Part shown: piece after piece, positions 1 to 12,700 of the stretch
Position numbering within the stretch: the first letter of the stretch is position 1
Layout of the letters: each line of letters starts with the position of its first letter
Assembly (NCBI GenBank): GCA_951804985.1
Contig: OX638134.1
Location: 79,153,679 to 79,217,678, forward strand
Source of the DNA: Dryomyza anilis
Taxonomy: Eukaryota; Arthropoda; Insecta; Diptera; Dryomyzidae
Length of the DNA: 64,000 nt
Direction: 5' to 3'
Program-made: the position numbers and the translations under genes
The notes under the pieces: generated by a model
What the model saw: only the letters and a program-made list of their open reading frames with translations
What the model was told of the DNA's origin: nothing
Databases searched by the model: none

Positions 1-61
1 TATTTAACTATATTACTGTAGTATTTCGTACCTTGGCTGAACAACGTTTTTTTTTATTTTT

Positions 62-741
62 ATACCCTACACCTATGAGGTACAGGGTATATATACTTTG
101 TGCATATATTGTAACGCCCCTTAGGAGGCGTGTCCGGTATGGAAAAGTATATATATTTTTGATCAGCATCACTACCCGAGTCCGTTTAGCCATGTCCGTC
201 TGTCTGTCCGTCTTGCTGTCTTGCTGTCCGAATACAGAATAACTTGAGAAATACTGATCAGAATGCGATGAAATTTCGTCTCAATATATTTTAGCCAAAA
301 GTAGGAACTGAGTTTGAAATGAGCCAAATCGGTCAACGGACACGCCCACCTCCCATACAAGTCACTTTTATATAACTCTTTCGGAACTAATAACTCGAAA
401 ATTATTCAAGGTATAGTTATAAAATTTAAAAGGTATTGTTAGAATTCACCTAAAAATATGTGGTCCAAAAATGGGCGTGATCCGCCCACTTTTTTTTTTC
501 ATTATTTCGCGGGTTTTCATAGTGGAAATTTGATCCGTAAATTATTAAAATCAAATCTAGGAAATATTAGCCTTTCAAAATTTTAAATATAGGCGTGGTC
601 CGCCCAATTATATTTTTCAATTTTTTTTTTAGTTTTTTATACTTAATATAATTTTTTTAATTTATGGGGATATAAGACGTAAATTTCTGATATATGAATA
701 ATATTCTGAGGGTTAATATCCCCACCAAAGGTGTAGGGTAT
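62..741. repeat. Dispersed repeat, ~680 bp, with 12-bp terminal inverted repeats
   Basis: ATACCCTACACC at 62-73 is mirrored by GGTGTAGGGTAT at 730-741. The interior has the phrases GCCATGTCCGTCTGTCTGTC and CACGCCCACC/GGTCCGCCCA that recur in fly transposon-derived non-coding repeats. There is no coding capacity. I cannot assign it to a class; it may be a relic of a larger LTR or DNA element. It lies in intron 7 of the receptor gene. Confidence 0.55.
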
Positions 742-847
742 TCCATAGTCGGGCCCGACCGACTATAAAAATCCGCCCCAAGTGACCGAACTTACCCATG
801 TGACCTAACTTTCCCAACTCGTTTTAACCTATTTTTATAGACATAGC

Positions 848-1722
848 TATATATGTTGTTTTTGTTTTTGTTTCTTTTGATTTTATTTTTATTTATGTTT
901 TACCTTTTTGTGTTTTCCCGTTTATGGTTTGATTTTGATATTTTTTGATTTCTTATTTTTCTATTTTGCATTTTTTTATTTGTTTGTTTCAAAAGGCAAT
1001 AGATTTTTTGTTTGACTTTGTATTTTTGCTTTTGTTATTGTTTTTACTTTTGCTGTTTTTTCATTTTAGAATTTGCATTTGCTTTTGTGTTTTTTTTGTT
1101 GTTATTGCCTTTTTAATTTGGTTTGTTTTTCTTGACTTTGCTTTTGTATTTGCGGTTTTGATTTTGTTTTTAAGTTGTTGATATTGATTTTCTGTTTTTA
1201 TTTTTGTTTTTTTTTTTTTTTTTTTTGCTTTTGTGTTTACGTTTTTGGTTATGTGTTTTTGATTTTGCTATTGGGTTTTTGTTTTTTGCGTTTTATATTT
1301 TGTTTTTTTTTTGTTTTAGATTATCATTTTGTTTTTGCTTTTGTGTTTTTGGTTTTGAAATAATTTTTATATTTAAGTTTTTAGTTTTTTTGCTATTGTT
1401 TTTGATTTTGCTTTTGTTTCTTTGGTTTGTTATATTTTTTTATTTGAATTTTTTCCAACGTCAATGATATTCGATATATGTTTTTGATATTGAATTTCGT
1501 ATTTTACTTTCGTTTTTTGTATTTTATTTATTAATTCTTAAATTTTTTGCTTTTGTTTTTGCGTTTTGCTTTTGTGTTTCTGAGTTTGCTGTTTTTTTAT
1601 GTGTTTTTGATTTGGTTTTAGTGTATTTCTGTTTTTCGTTTAGTGCATTTGCTTTAGTTTTTAATTTTCGTGTTTGATTTTGCTCCTGATTTTGCTTTTG
1701 TTTTTGTGTTTTTGGTTTTGTA
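848..1722. repeat. T/G-rich degenerate simple repeat (TTTTGCTTTTGTTTTTG)
   Basis: Nearly 900 bp of short words such as TTTTTGCTTTTG, TGTTTTTG and GATTTTG with almost no A or C runs on this strand. The Phe/Leu-rich frames it opens are artefacts. Similar but shorter tracts flank the 15-bp minisatellite in Helitron copies 1 and 2 (7,385-7,440; 22,650-22,750). Confidence 0.7.
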
Positions 1723-2040
1723 ATGTTGTTGGTATTTCATATGGACGAATATGTATGCCCCTGTTTGAGTATTTATTTCTTGATATCCAGATGTGCACCA
1801 TTGTGTGTTTTAACTTTTCGGTTAGGTAATCTCAAACATTTTAAAGCTGCTCTATAAAACTACCATGTAATTCAAAATTTTGTATTTTCAGTAGCACGAA
1901 AATGTTTCAAGAAGTGATTTAAAATTTTTAAGTTTTATTAATAAATCTATCAAATACTGAAACCTTAATGCTAATTATGAATGTTTCTAATTCAATACGA
2001 TTAAAATTGTGTCATAAATTGGTCAGTTTTAATTACTGTT
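1723..2040. other. AT-rich intron 7 sequence, nothing recognised
   Basis: About 320 bp of non-repetitive AT-rich sequence between two repeat tracts. I see no exon, terminal repeat or RNA gene in it. Confidence 0.5.
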
Positions 2041-3400
2041 GAACAGGACGTGTACATTAAAAACCTTTTGTATTAAAAACCTTTTCTAACCCTTTAAAAC
2101 TTTTACCAACTTTAAACTTTTGTACATTTTTTTAACCTAATATGCTCTATATTTATTACACATCTTTATCTCTATATCCTTTTTATTTTTATAATTTTAA
2201 ATAACATTTTATAACTTTTTAAACATTTTATTAGCATTTATAATCTTTTGTAACATTTTTAAAACCTTTTTATAACCTTTTAACCTTTTGTAATATTATA
2301 TAACCTTTTATAACCTTTTGTAACCTTTTATAACCTTTTATAACCTTTTATAACCTTTTATAACCTTTTATAACCTTTTATAACCTTTTATAACCTTTTA
2401 TAACCTTTTATAACTTTTATAACTTTTTATAACCTTTTATAACCTTTTATAACTTTTAAAACCTTTTTAAAACCTTTTATAAAGTTTTCTAACCTATTAA
2501 AAACCTTTTCTTACACTTTAAAACTTTTACAAACTTTAAACTTTTGTACATTTTTTTAACCTAATATTCTCTATATTTATTACACATCTTTATCTCTATA
2601 TCCTTCTTATTTTTATAATTTTTAATAACATTTTATAACTTTTTAAACATTATATTAGCATTTATAATCTTTTGTAACCTTTTTATAACCTTTTTATAAC
2701 CTTTTTATAACCTTTTAACCTTTTGTAACCTTTTATAACCTTTTATAGCCTTTTTAAAACCTTTTATAAAGTTTTTTAACCTATTAAAAACCTTTTCTAA
2801 CCTTTTAAAACTTTTACAAACTTTAAACCTTTCTACATTTTTTAACCTAATATCCTCTATATTTATTACACATGTTTTAACATATTAATTTTTATATCCT
2901 TCTTATTTTTATAATTTTTTATAATATTTTATAACTTTTTAAACATTTTATAACATTTTATAACCTTTTGTAACATTTTATAACCTTTATAAACTTTTGT
3001 AACCTTTCATAACCTTTTATAACCTTTTAAAACCCTGTAAAACCTTTTATAAAGTTTTCTAACCTTTTAAAAACCTTTTCTAACCCTTTAAAACTTTTAC
3101 AAACTTTAAACTTTTGTACATTTTTTTAACCTAATATTCTCCATAGTTATTACACATCTTTATCTCTATATCCTTCTTATTTTTATAATTTTTAATAACA
3201 TTTTATAACTTTTGAAACATTTTATTAGCATATATAATCTTTTGTAACCTTTTTAGAACCTTTTTATAACCTTTTATAACCTTTTGTAACATTATATAAC
3301 CTTTTATAACCTTTTGTAACATTTTATAACCTTTTATAACCTTTTCTAACCCTTTAAAACTTTTACAACTTTTATACATTTTTTTAACCTAATATCCTGT
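2041..3400. repeat. TAACCTTTTA minisatellite with higher-order repeat structure
   Basis: The basic unit is about 10 bp (ATAACCTTTT), tightest at 2,300-2,410. It is embedded in a longer unit that starts CTAACCCTTTAAAACTTTTA, continues through TTTAACCTAATATTCTCTAT and TATCTCTATATCCTTCTTAT, and then enters the 10-bp array. The opening phrase recurs near 2,086, 2,505, 2,800, 3,080 and 3,338, giving variable periods of about 260-420 bp. Located in intron 7. Confidence 0.85.
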
Positions 3401-3630
3401 ATATTTATTACATTTCACTCTTTGCATAAATTTTATAACCTATATTATTTTATGTATCTCTAATAAAACCACCTACTTTGAAGTCTTGTTTTTACAATAA
3501 CCTTTTTTTTTACTACCCACTTTACAATCTCAAACGTTTTTTCTTTCCCATAATCGCTGCACCCATTAGGCATTTTAAAACCTTTGCGCCTCGTCTTTTT
3601 TTTAATCCATTTTTATCTTTTGCTACTCAC

Positions 3631-3775
3631 CACGACACGTAGTACACAATTCCGGTGAAGGAAAACATCCATTCGTTTATCTCCTTGTATAATGGGGTCT
3701 CGGCACCGTAAATAAACCATAAACGTTGTATGTGAAACGGCAGCCAACAGATGAAGAATGTGATGACAACGGCGG
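3631..3775 (-). CDS. CapaR: CapaR exon 7: TM6, ECL3, start of TM7
   Basis: A 145-bp exon between TTCTTAG and GTGAGT. TM6 reads [15 protein letters not shown] with the CWxP motif at 345-348. TM7 begins [11 protein letters not shown] and the exon stops inside the next codon (TG, presumably Cys). At least one further exon with NPxxY, the cytoplasmic tail and the stop must follow. No sequence resembling it was found in positions 1-3630, so intron 7 is longer than 3.6 kb. Confidence 0.93.
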
Positions 3776-6700
3776 CTAAGAAACGGAAAATATGATAAGT
3801 TGATATAGGTATTTTTTCTTCTTTTGTACGGATATAATTTATGAAAATATTAAGAAAACATTTTAAGTTATCAGTTTTTAATTATTTGTTAAGGTCCATG
3901 AACTATGATACTATGAACTATGAGGTACTAATCAGATATAGAATAATCAAATTTGCCCTCTTTTAATTACTTTATCTTCCCTTTTTCAATCATAAGAAGA
4001 GTCCTACATATGAATTAAAATATGGAACAATAAATAAATATGCGAATATTCACGAACATATTTTGAATATATACAAAACTTACCCAACATGCGTATTACA
4101 GCCTTTTTCGATTGTTGATGACGTGACTCTCTGTGCATGGAACCTTGCTGTACGCCTATAAAAATTATGCAATACCATTTTAAAATAATTTAAAACATAA
4201 ATAATTAAAAAATAATTAAAAAAAAAAACATATTAAAGAAGAAAAAAATAAGATTTGTTATACGATATAAATAATTATATTAATGACAGTGAAATCTTCA
4301 CAAATTTATTCTTTGCCGATAAACTATATCGATGCTTCTTACAAACACGGACATGTCTGAAACTTTTCAACATAAGAATTTAAAATATTTTACTTTTCAA
4401 AAGGGTGGTCGGTATAATAAATTATCCGAAAACTATCATTAGACATATTTAAATAAAATTCCAAAAATCAGTATTACATTCTGTTCTCAAATGTACACTA
4501 AAATAAATTATATATATTTTTTTTTGTAAACTCACCCAATTGTTGTATAGTTCGAGCACGTATCTCCATGCCCATTTTACCATAAACAATAATTATGAGT
4601 ATCATTGGTATTACGAAGAAAACACAAAATGACACTTCGAAGAGTGGTATATTTTGGGGTAGATCCAGACTGCAAAATGAGGACTCGTTGATTTGCGTAT
4701 TATCTAATACAGGAAGAGAGAGAGAGCCAGAACGAGTTGCATTATTTTAACTGTTGCGAAGAGTTCATCTAACTGCCACTCACCCTTCGGATAACCGATA
4801 TATAATATGACAGTCCAGAAACCAAATGGTATGGCACTGATGAAGCTCACTACCCAGATGGCGGCGATGATGCGTAACGCACGCTTGAAGCCACTCATCG
4901 CGGTCAGATGCAGCGGATGACAGATGGCGAGAAAACGCTCCAACGAAAATGCGACAATCGTGAGGACGGAGACATAACCAGAACTAAAAGTTTCGAAATC
5001 AAAGTTTTTCAAAATCAAATGTTAGACATATGTGGAACTTGCTTCAAATTAATACAACTTACGCTTCCGATATGAAGGCGCGCAATTTACAAAATGGCAA
5101 CCCAAATAGATAGGGATACTGATGCCAATAGTGAAAAACCTCGGCGGGCAGACCTGTAATACAAACGAAAAATCTACACATTTTAAGCAACAATTAGATT
5201 AAGCGAATATTAATAGTAGATATTGCAATTAAATGTAAAAATTGTATTTATAGTATATGTATATTTGCTCATATTTTTAAATTTTAAATTCTATAATTAA
5301 ATTCTATTATTAATAATTCAAAAATAGTTAAAAAATTAAAATTATTCGAGTTTACAACCAAATAACTTCAAAAATAATTGAAATATGTACATTCCATTTT
5401 TGAAAATTTCTTTTTTTAAAGTTCTATAATTATTTTATACTCAAACAAAATTGCTGATAATTTAATTTTAGTTTTTGTTATCGATTTAATTTGTAATCGA
5501 TTTCATTTGTTATCGATTTCTATTGTTATCGATTTATATTGTTATCGATTTCTATTGTTATCGATTTCTATTGTTATCGATTTTTGCTGCCGATTACTTT
5601 TATCGACTATTTTGTTTTAATTATTTTGAAAAATCATTTTTTTTTTGTCGCCGTTTTCTTTTAGTTGTTCAATTATTTTATTTTAATCGGATATTTGTAA
5701 TATCAATTATTTTTGCTAACGATTTTTTTTAGTTTATCAAATTATTTTATTACACGAATGCTGCCGATTACCTATATCGATTATTTTGTTATTACTTATT
5801 TGAAAAATCAAATTTTGTTTGTCATCGTTTTTTTTTTTAGTTTTTCAATTATTTTAATCGGACATTTGTAACATCAATTATTTTCGTTATCGATTATTTT
5901 TGAAGTGGATTATTTTTATATTATTTTTTGTTGTAGAATATTTTTTTAATATTTTCATATCAAGAGTGTGTGCGAATTTGTCTAAATTAAAAACTAAAAT
6001 AAATTAGACGGGTTTTCCTTTGATCGCCATTCGATAACAGGTCATTGTTTAAGTTCATAATCAATTGATTATCATATGTCTGTTTGCTGTTATCCAATAT
6101 AGTTGAATTAAGTGTACCAGAATATTTTCTAAATTGAATAGTAAACACTTCAATACCGATCAAATTAAGTTTAGTCAGCAATTTAGTTGTATTCACACAC
6201 AACCTAAATGTTTCTAATATCGATTATTTTTGTAATCGATTTTTTAATAGATTACTTTATTTATCAATAGCTTTTCTTTTTCTATTTTGTTTTTTTTATT
6301 ATAAATAACAAATATTTTGGCTATCGATTATTTTTCTTATCAATTAGTTTTATTTATGAATCGATTCAGTCGATTCATCAGTTATTCACTATCAATATTT
6401 TGAATCTGTTTTTAGTATTGATATTTTTAATCGGTTATAGTTAATAATCATTTTTGGACTATTTCAGTTCGCTATTGATTATTTTTATTGTACATTTTTT
6501 CAAAGTACTTTATTGGTAATTTTAATATCGATTAATTTTGTTATCGATTGTTGCATTGATTATTTTAGGTACAAATAGCTTTTGCTATCTAGTTTTTTAT
6601 TACATATATCAAATTGGTTATCGATTATTTTTTTCGTAAAATAGTTGTGTTTATTGCTTACTTATGAAATGGGTAATTTTATAATAAACTAGGGGGAACC

Positions 6701-9700
6701 GTACACGACTTGTGCAAAAAATTTTTGAATGCAAGGTTATGGAGAAATTTTATTAATATAAATAACATTTTTATTATTTATATCAGAACCTGTGGACGTA
6801 TTTTTATTGGTTTTATAAATGTTGTAACCAAAATCAAACTAATTCTCCGCTAAAACAACTTTTCTCAATTCTTTCTCAGACTGTGCTTCCCCGTAGAATT
6901 CTTCCCAGTAGAATTCTTTCCCGTAGAATTCTTTCCCGTAGAGTTTTTCCCAGTATAAATTTTAGTGTGGTTAGTTTTAGTGTGGTGAGTTAGTGTGGTG
7001 AGTTTTAATATGGTGAATTTTAGTGTGGTGAATTTGAGTGTGGTGAAATTGAGTGTGGTGAATTTGAGTGTGGTGAGTTTTAGTGTGGTGAACTTTAGTG
7101 TGGTGAATTTTTTGTGGTGAGTTTTAGTGTGGTGAGTTTTAGTGTGGTGAATTTTAGTATGGTGAGTTTCAATGTGGTGAGTTTTAGTGTGGTGAGTTTT
7201 AGTGTGGTGAATTTGAGTGTGGTGAATTTTAGTGTGGTGAATTTGAGTGTGGTGAATTTTAGTGTGATGAGTTTTAGTGTGATGAGTTTTAGTGTGGTGA
7301 ATTTTAGTGTGGTTGATTTTGTTTTTGTTTTCTATCCTTTTTTATTTTTCTGTTGTTTTTGAGTTATTGCTTAAGTTTTGTGCTTTTACTTTTGTTTTTG
7401 TGTTTTTGCTTTTGTATTTTTTGTTTGTATTTGTGTTTTTTGTTTCATCTTCTTAGCTTGTGTATGTGCCGAGTTATGTCGTTTTGAAAGTTTAGTTTGT
7501 ATGTGAGGTGCCACGCCCCTTGGTTCAATGCCGCCCATATATAGCCTATAACACCCTCCGGACTCCATAGTATCCTGGTGCAAAATTTCAGTTAAATCGG
7601 TTCAGTGGTTTAGACGTCATGCTGAAACAAACAGACAGACAGACTGACAGACGGACCAAGAGTTTTATATATATAGATTATTTTTGTTTTCGATAACTTT
7701 TGTTAAATTTGAAAATATTTTTTTATCAATTCTTTTTGATATAAATTTTTTTGTTGAGTATTATTTTTGTTGTTTATTATTTTAAATCGATTATTTTATT
7801 ATCGATATTTTAATCGGTTATTTTAGTGTTTTTATTCATTATTATTTTTTTTTTGTTATCGGGTGATTCATCAACTATGTATTTCAGTTCTCTATTGACT
7901 ATTTTTGTTATTATCGATTTTTTATTTATTTTATATTTATATATTTAATCGATAATTTTAATATCAATTTTTTACGTAATCGATTGCTTTTTAAGAAAAA
8001 ATATCGACATTTTTGCTATCAATTGTTGCAAAAATGTCGATGTTTTGTTTTACTAAAAACGTTTCATCGATGTTCGTTTATTACTTTTGTTAATCGATAT
8101 TTTATTTATTATGGCAATATGTTGATATCAAAATTTAAATGTACTAAATTTAGAGTATTTAAAATTTAAAATCTTAAAAAATACCGAAGTCAAAAATATA
8201 GAATGAAAATGCGGAAACAAAATTTGTTGAAACATAAAATATAAAAAAAATGTGGACACAAAAATATCGAAATCAATAAAAAATTTCGAGTTAATAATAA
8301 GTTACTGCTTGTTCAATTTTCAATAATTATTAGAATGATTAATATTCTTATGTCAGATGTCGATATTCAATTCTGTAAACTTAATTCTTTTTTGATATTT
8401 TATATAACATAATCGATAGTTTCAAGTGAATCTTCATTTAATTAAAAAAAATTTTGTTTCTTAAATTTTAAAAAACGCATTAAATCAATAATCGTTAAAT
8501 CATAATGAAAATTAATTCAGTATATTATACACTTTTGTTAAATTCACTTTATTATATATAGTCAAATCAATGATTACTTATATAAAATGAAATAATTTAT
8601 CCAATACAAATGTTTGTATTTAAATTAAACTTTCATAAAAATTACAATTTTTACAATTGTCGTAAGAAAAAACATATTTATCTAAAATTATGCAAAATGA
8701 ATTTAATCCCGAATCAAAAATATTACAAAAGAAATTAGAGAATTTTTAATATGCGTCACGGCAAACTTTTGCCATAAATTATTGTCGCCCTTAATTCAAT
8801 TTAGCATAAATTGACATTTGCAGGGAGCTCCGGTCCAGCAGAAGTCCAGAACAAAAAAAAATTGTGCTGCTTTTTTTTATTATATATTTTTTATTGTATT
8901 ACTGAACATGTTGTCAACATGTTTTTGCTGTGCATTGTTCGCAATGCGGGTAGATTTGATGGGTTGTAAACTGGCTACAATGTGTCCGCATATTGTAGCC
9001 AACATTTTTTTTTTTTTATTTTCTGAATACTTGCACAACACAAAAAATATTTCAATTTGCATTTATTGAATTGCAATATTTTCTAGAAGCTGTTAAAGCT
9101 ATGTTGAACACCTCCTCCCATATTATTTATGATTTCTTTAGAATTTTATTTGTATTATACACATGATGAATTGTATGGTTTTGTATGAAGTATAGCCTAC
9201 CACAAAACACTGCCCTATGCAGAACCATATTTTGAAAAAAACGTTATCATGTGCTGCGGGCGACGTCATTATCATCTCATAAAATACAATTTATTGGTAT
9301 AGAAATAAAATAATATTTCTTCAAAAACATCAATGTTTTCCAAGAAGGTTCAACTTTTAACTTGAACAATATTATTTTTTTTAGATACTTTTTTAGTGAG
9401 TGCACTTTTTGTTGGACGATGTATAAATTATGAGAAATGTGTTTTTTTTTTTATAGATACAACAAATAGTATTGTTTGAAACTACGTTTAATTCAAAGTT
9501 ATTTTGTGGCATGTAAGCCAAATGAAATTCTATGAATTTCTTTGAGACTTCTGTAATACATAGAAAAAGGTTTCTGACTTGTTGATAAAAAAAGTGGAAA
9601 ATTTTTTTTTTTTTTTTTTTAGGTATTTTTTTTATTCGTCTCCAAGTCTGCAAATTGTTGACAACGACACAAGTGCCGAGCTGCGTCGTGACATGCATCA

Positions 9701-12700
9701 GTTTTCATTGAATTAGGGAATTTAGCCATGTGCGGCTTGTTTAATTGGATAAAAAAGGATACGATATTGTATTACACGATGTGTTTTCAAGGTCACACAA
9801 TGTTCAGAATATTTAAATATTCAGTATGTGGATTGAACACCACGCATTTTATAAATACGGCTGAATATTAAATATAAAAAATGAATGAAAGAATAATTTC
9901 TAATATAATAATATATAAAAGAATAAAAGAATAAAAGAATAAAAGAATAAAAGAATAAATGAATAAAAGAATAAAAAAATAAAAAAATAAAAGAATAAAA
10001 GAATAAAAGAATAAAAGAATAAAAGAATAAAAGAATAAAAGAATAAAAGAATAAAAGAATAAAAGAATAAAAGAATAAAAGAATAAAAGAATAAAAGAAT
10101 AAAAGAATAAAAGAATAAAAGAATAAAAGAATAAAAGAATAAAAGAATAAAAGAATAAAAGAATAAAAGAATAAAAGAATAAAAGAATAAAAGAATAAAA
10201 GAATAAAAGAATAAAAGAATAAAAGAATAAAAGAATAAAAGAATAAAAGAATAAAAGAATAAAAGAATAAAAGAATAAAAGAATAAAAGAATAAAAGAAT
10301 AAAAGAATAAAAGAATAAAAGAATAAAAGAATAAAAGAATAAAAGAATAAAAGAATAAAAGAATAAAAGAATAAAAGAATAAAAGAATAAAAGAATAAAA
10401 GAATAAAAGAATAAAAGAATAAAAGAATAAAAGAATAAAAGAATAAAAGAATAAAAGAATAAAAGAATAAAAGAATAAAAGAATAAAAGAATAAAAGAAT
10501 AAAAGAATAAAAGAATAAAAGAATAAAAGAATAAAAGAATAAAAGAATAAAAGAATAAAAGAATAAAAGAATAAAAGAATAAAAGAATAAAAGAATAAAA
10601 GAATAAAAGAATAAAAGAATAAAAGAATAAAAGAATAAAAGAATAAAAGAATAAAAGAATAAAAGAATAAAAGAATAAAAGAATAAAAGAATAAAAGAAT
10701 AAAAGAATAAAAGAATAAAAGAATAAAAGAATAAAAGAATAAAAGAATAAAAGAATAAAAGAATAAAAGAATAAAAGAATAAAAGAATAAAAGAATAAAA
10801 GAATAAAAGAATAAAAGAATAAAAGAATAAAAGAATAAAAGAATAAAAGAATAAAAGAATAAAAGAATAAAAGAATAAAAGAATAAAAGAATAAAAGAAT
10901 AAAAGAATAAAAGAATAAAAGAATAAAAGAATAAAAGAATAAAAGAATAAAAGAATAAAAGAATAAAAGAATAAAAGAATAAAAGAATAAAAGAATAAAA
11001 GAATAAAAGAATAAAAGAATAAAAGAATAAAAGAATAAAAGAATAAAAGAATAAAAGAATAAAAGACTAAAAGAATAAAAATAAAAACATTTTGAAATAC
11101 ATTTGGACAATACAGAAGAACTGACAGTAGAAAGAAAGGCAACCGCCAGTAACTAAAATAAAACAGGATAACAAGGAGCAGCTAGCTCAGCGCGTCTGAA
11201 TGTGTTCAAAATCAAGGATATGCAAATTCATTATTCAAATGCTTATTATGTCCGTGTGTGACACACATACAGATCTATTTAATTTACATACATAAGACAT
11301 GCAACCAAGTTAATACAAGGATGGTTTAAACTCTTGAGACAAAAAGGATAAACATTCGTTTTTTTTTACCGCATTACTTAATTTCGCTGATTCAAGAAAA
11401 ATGTTTCTTTAATACGTGCAATAAATTTTAAATAGTGCAGTTGATTTTCTAATAAAATAGAATTTACTTTAGGATATACAAAATTAAAAGAGGTTTTATT
11501 TTATTGAAACTTACCAAATAAGAGATACAGCAGATCCGACATCGCCAAACTGAAGAGATAGTAATTGGTCGCCGTGTGCATTGTCGACTGTCGCACGATG
11601 ACAACACAAACCAGGACATTGCCGAGGACTCCAGTCAGGAAAATACTGCTAAATATTATCGTGAGCTGAAAAGTAAAAATTAAAATTCAGAAATTTTGTA
11701 TTTTCTATTTGTATAAATAAATTTCACAGTGAATAACAAATAAGGTAGAAAAATATTTAAAAATATAAAAACTACAAAACGAAAAGTAATGAAAAAATAA
11801 CATGAAATTTTTATATTATTCGCATGTGGCGACAAAATGTTGTAATAAAAAACGGTACACAAAATACACAGCAATTTAAAGCAAATTTTATGCGCACCAA
11901 ACACTCAAGGGAGATCAAAGCCAAAGGAACTGCGGTAGGTCGCCGCATGGCCTTGAAATGGTCTCGGTAAATGGTGCTGGACAGACGCATGAATTAATAA
12001 ATGCAATTTGAACAGAGCGAATACAAAGGAGAAGCGCATTTTTTATTATTTATTCAAAGACTTATTTTATTTAATTTATTGCAGTTGGTAACTGCTTTCA
12101 AATGCAAGACAAAAATCCATTAAAAGATTTTTGAAACATATAGAAAAATATAGAAAAACGTAAAAAGCTTATTGAGTTTAATTCAAAATTTAATAAATTT
12201 ATAAACTTTTGAGTACAAAATTTACAATTAAATAATAGTTCTAAGTGAACATAAGAATTTTCAGTGAATTTCTAGAAAAAAACTTAATTTCCAGAGAAAA
12301 ATATAATTTTTAGACAAAAATTTTATTTTCTGTGAAAATTTGAATTTTATGATAAAAATTTAATTAAAAAAAATTGTATGATAATCTGAAATTTGAGTGA
12401 AATTTTTTATTTTGAGTAAAATTTATTTTTTTTATTTTATGTAAAAAAAATTGAATTTTGAGAATTTCTAAAAACATGAATTATGAGAGAAACATACAAC
12501 TTTGAGTGAAAAAATATAACTTTGAGAACAAATTTTAATTTTCAGTGGAATACATAATTTTGAGTGAAAACTTAGATTTTGAGTTGAAAATTAAATTTTG
12601 AGTGAAAACACTAATTAAGAGTGAAAAATTTAATTTAAAGATAAAATTTTAATTTTGAGTGAAAAATGAATTTCTAGAGAAAAAAATTAATTTTGAGTGA

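Noticed and set aside
945..1467. Phe/Leu/Val-rich overlapping frames resembling membrane proteins.
   Set aside because: They follow the T/G-rich low-complexity tract and overlap in two frames; no splice or start context.
2041..3400. Telomere-like TAACC words in the intron 7 array.
   Set aside because: The unit is TAACCTTTTA, embedded in longer satellite units inside a gene; not a telomeric repeat.
7114..7362. Val-Val-Ser-Phe-Ser repeat frame, also at 28186-28664 and 40157-40342.
   Set aside because: Produced by the 15-bp minisatellite within Helitrons; unit length is a multiple of three, both strands are open in places, and there is no domain or conserved start.
9821..11142. Two long minus-strand frames (about 425 codons) of an 8-residue Phe/Tyr/Ser/Ile/Leu repeat.
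   Set aside because: They are read-throughs of the (AATAAAAG)n array in intron 2; several frames are open at once and the peptide only mirrors the 24-nt super-period.
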